In this document: positions 34,012 through 34,325 of the stretch, piece after piece
Numbering within the stretch: position 1 is the stretch's first letter
Layout: each line of letters begins with the position of its first letter
Translations under genes and position numbers: made by a program
DNA from: Xenococcaceae cyanobacterium MO_234.B1
GTDB taxonomy: Bacteria; Cyanobacteriota; Cyanobacteriia; Cyanobacteriales; Xenococcaceae
NCBI GenBank assembly: GCA_030064915.1
Contig: JASJEK010000075.1
Coordinates: forward strand, 1 to 34,325
Reading direction: 5' to 3'
DNA length: 34,325 bases
The notes under the pieces: model-generated
What the model saw: the letters and a program-made list of their open reading frames with translations, nothing else
The model's database searches: none
Told to the model about the DNA's origin: nothing

Positions 34012-34325
34012 GGGTTTGCTGAAAAAGTAATCCAAAAAATTGACAATAATCAACTTATTTGAAAGATAAGTTTTTCTGTTGCTAAATATCTTTTAATATC
34101 AGCTTTGATAATAAAATAATCAATCAAAAAGCCTAATGCGCGATAGATTCAGAAATAAAGACATAAAAAGACAGTAAACCTGCAACAGCAGGGTAGAAAG
34201 ATTGATAACTAAAAAGGTAATTGCAATCGAAGTTTCTGCTGTTTCAGAAAGTTTTTCCATAATACAATTAAGACCGTAACGCCTGTCTTGGTGCGCGTTC
34301 CCTTGCGCCTGACGGCGACGCGGGG
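34012..34325 (-). mobile_element. IS4-like element, end and transposase C-terminus (runs off window)
   Basis: GGGTTTGCTGAAAAAG at 34012-34027 looks like an IS terminus. The minus strand, from the window edge to the TGA at 34120-34122, reads RRYGLNCIMEKLSETAETSI, then AITFLVINLSTLLLQVYCLF and MSLFLNLSRI. This resembles the YGLnCIMEKL...aFLimNLSTlLRQVfC C-terminus of a cyanobacterial IS4-type transposase. The rest lies outside the window, so its integrity is unknown. Confidence 0.6.

Overview
The window comes from a cyanobacterium. The palindrome GCGATCGC (HIP1) recurs throughout, genes are AT-rich, and the families present are typical of the phylum: PatA-type regulators, a Pix/Hmp-type phototaxis operon, a cyanobacteriochrome kinase and HTH-NACHT NTPases. 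I cannot fix the genus. No rRNA, tRNA or CRISPR array was seen. Layout, left to right. (1) 1-6700: the start of a family 2 glycosyltransferase on the minus strand and a palindromic repeat. Then comes a tight three-gene unit: an FHA/PAS/GAF/GAF hybrid histidine kinase with receiver and Hpt, a stand-alone receiver protein, and an HTH-NACHT NTPase. (2) 6800-13300: a decayed exopolysaccharide island. It keeps an intact Alg13/PssE-like glycosyltransferase and an intact STAS-sugar transferase fusion. Around them lie remnants of a flippase, a glycosyltransferase, an Alg14/PssD-like protein, a Wza-GumC deletion fusion split by a 122-bp MITE, a probable polymerase N-terminus and a second Alg13 C-terminus. 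A PatA/CheY-type response regulator with its own terminator sits inside. (3) 13400-16060: an orphan PatA-type regulator whose receiver has lost its phosphorylation residues, then a graveyard of mobile DNA. This holds an IS1634-like fragment, what looks like a Tn7-like end with four 22-bp repeats, a possible TniQ/TnsD C-terminus, a frameshifted DDE transposase and a short MITE. (4) 16068-27359, minus strand: a chemosensory operon in the order PatA-CheY-CheW-MCP-CheA, the order of pixGHIJL and hmpABCDE. The MCP has six GAF domains, several with bilin-type cysteines. The CheA gene carries an in-frame palindromic repeat. (5) 27800-30453: a hydrolase fragment, an IS1634-like end, and a hybrid histidine kinase whose GAF has the DXCF plus Cys-His signature of a DXCF cyanobacteriochrome. 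Its 5' end is disrupted. (6) 30701-33172: an IS1182-like transposon with perfect 43-bp inverted repeats, a twice-frameshifted transposase, a passenger ribbon-helix-helix protein and five copies of a 15-bp palindrome placed almost symmetrically near both ends. The MITE at 11209 shares its termini. (7) 33178-34325: a truncated and internally deleted MalT/LuxR regulator, an 18-bp hairpin and the edge of an IS4-like element. How the parts fit: the intact genes are mainly two-component and chemosensory signalling (light or surface sensing controlling pili or exopolysaccharide is the natural guess) beside a polysaccharide locus under heavy erosion by mobile elements. The most novel-looking items are the transposon with its own RHH protein and subterminal palindromes, the phosphorelay-NACHT operon, the DXCF photoreceptor kinase beside a Pix-like operon, the phosphorylation-dead PatA paralogue, and the palindromic repeat domesticated inside a CheA gene. 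All functional statements are read from the sequence and family knowledge; no database search was run.
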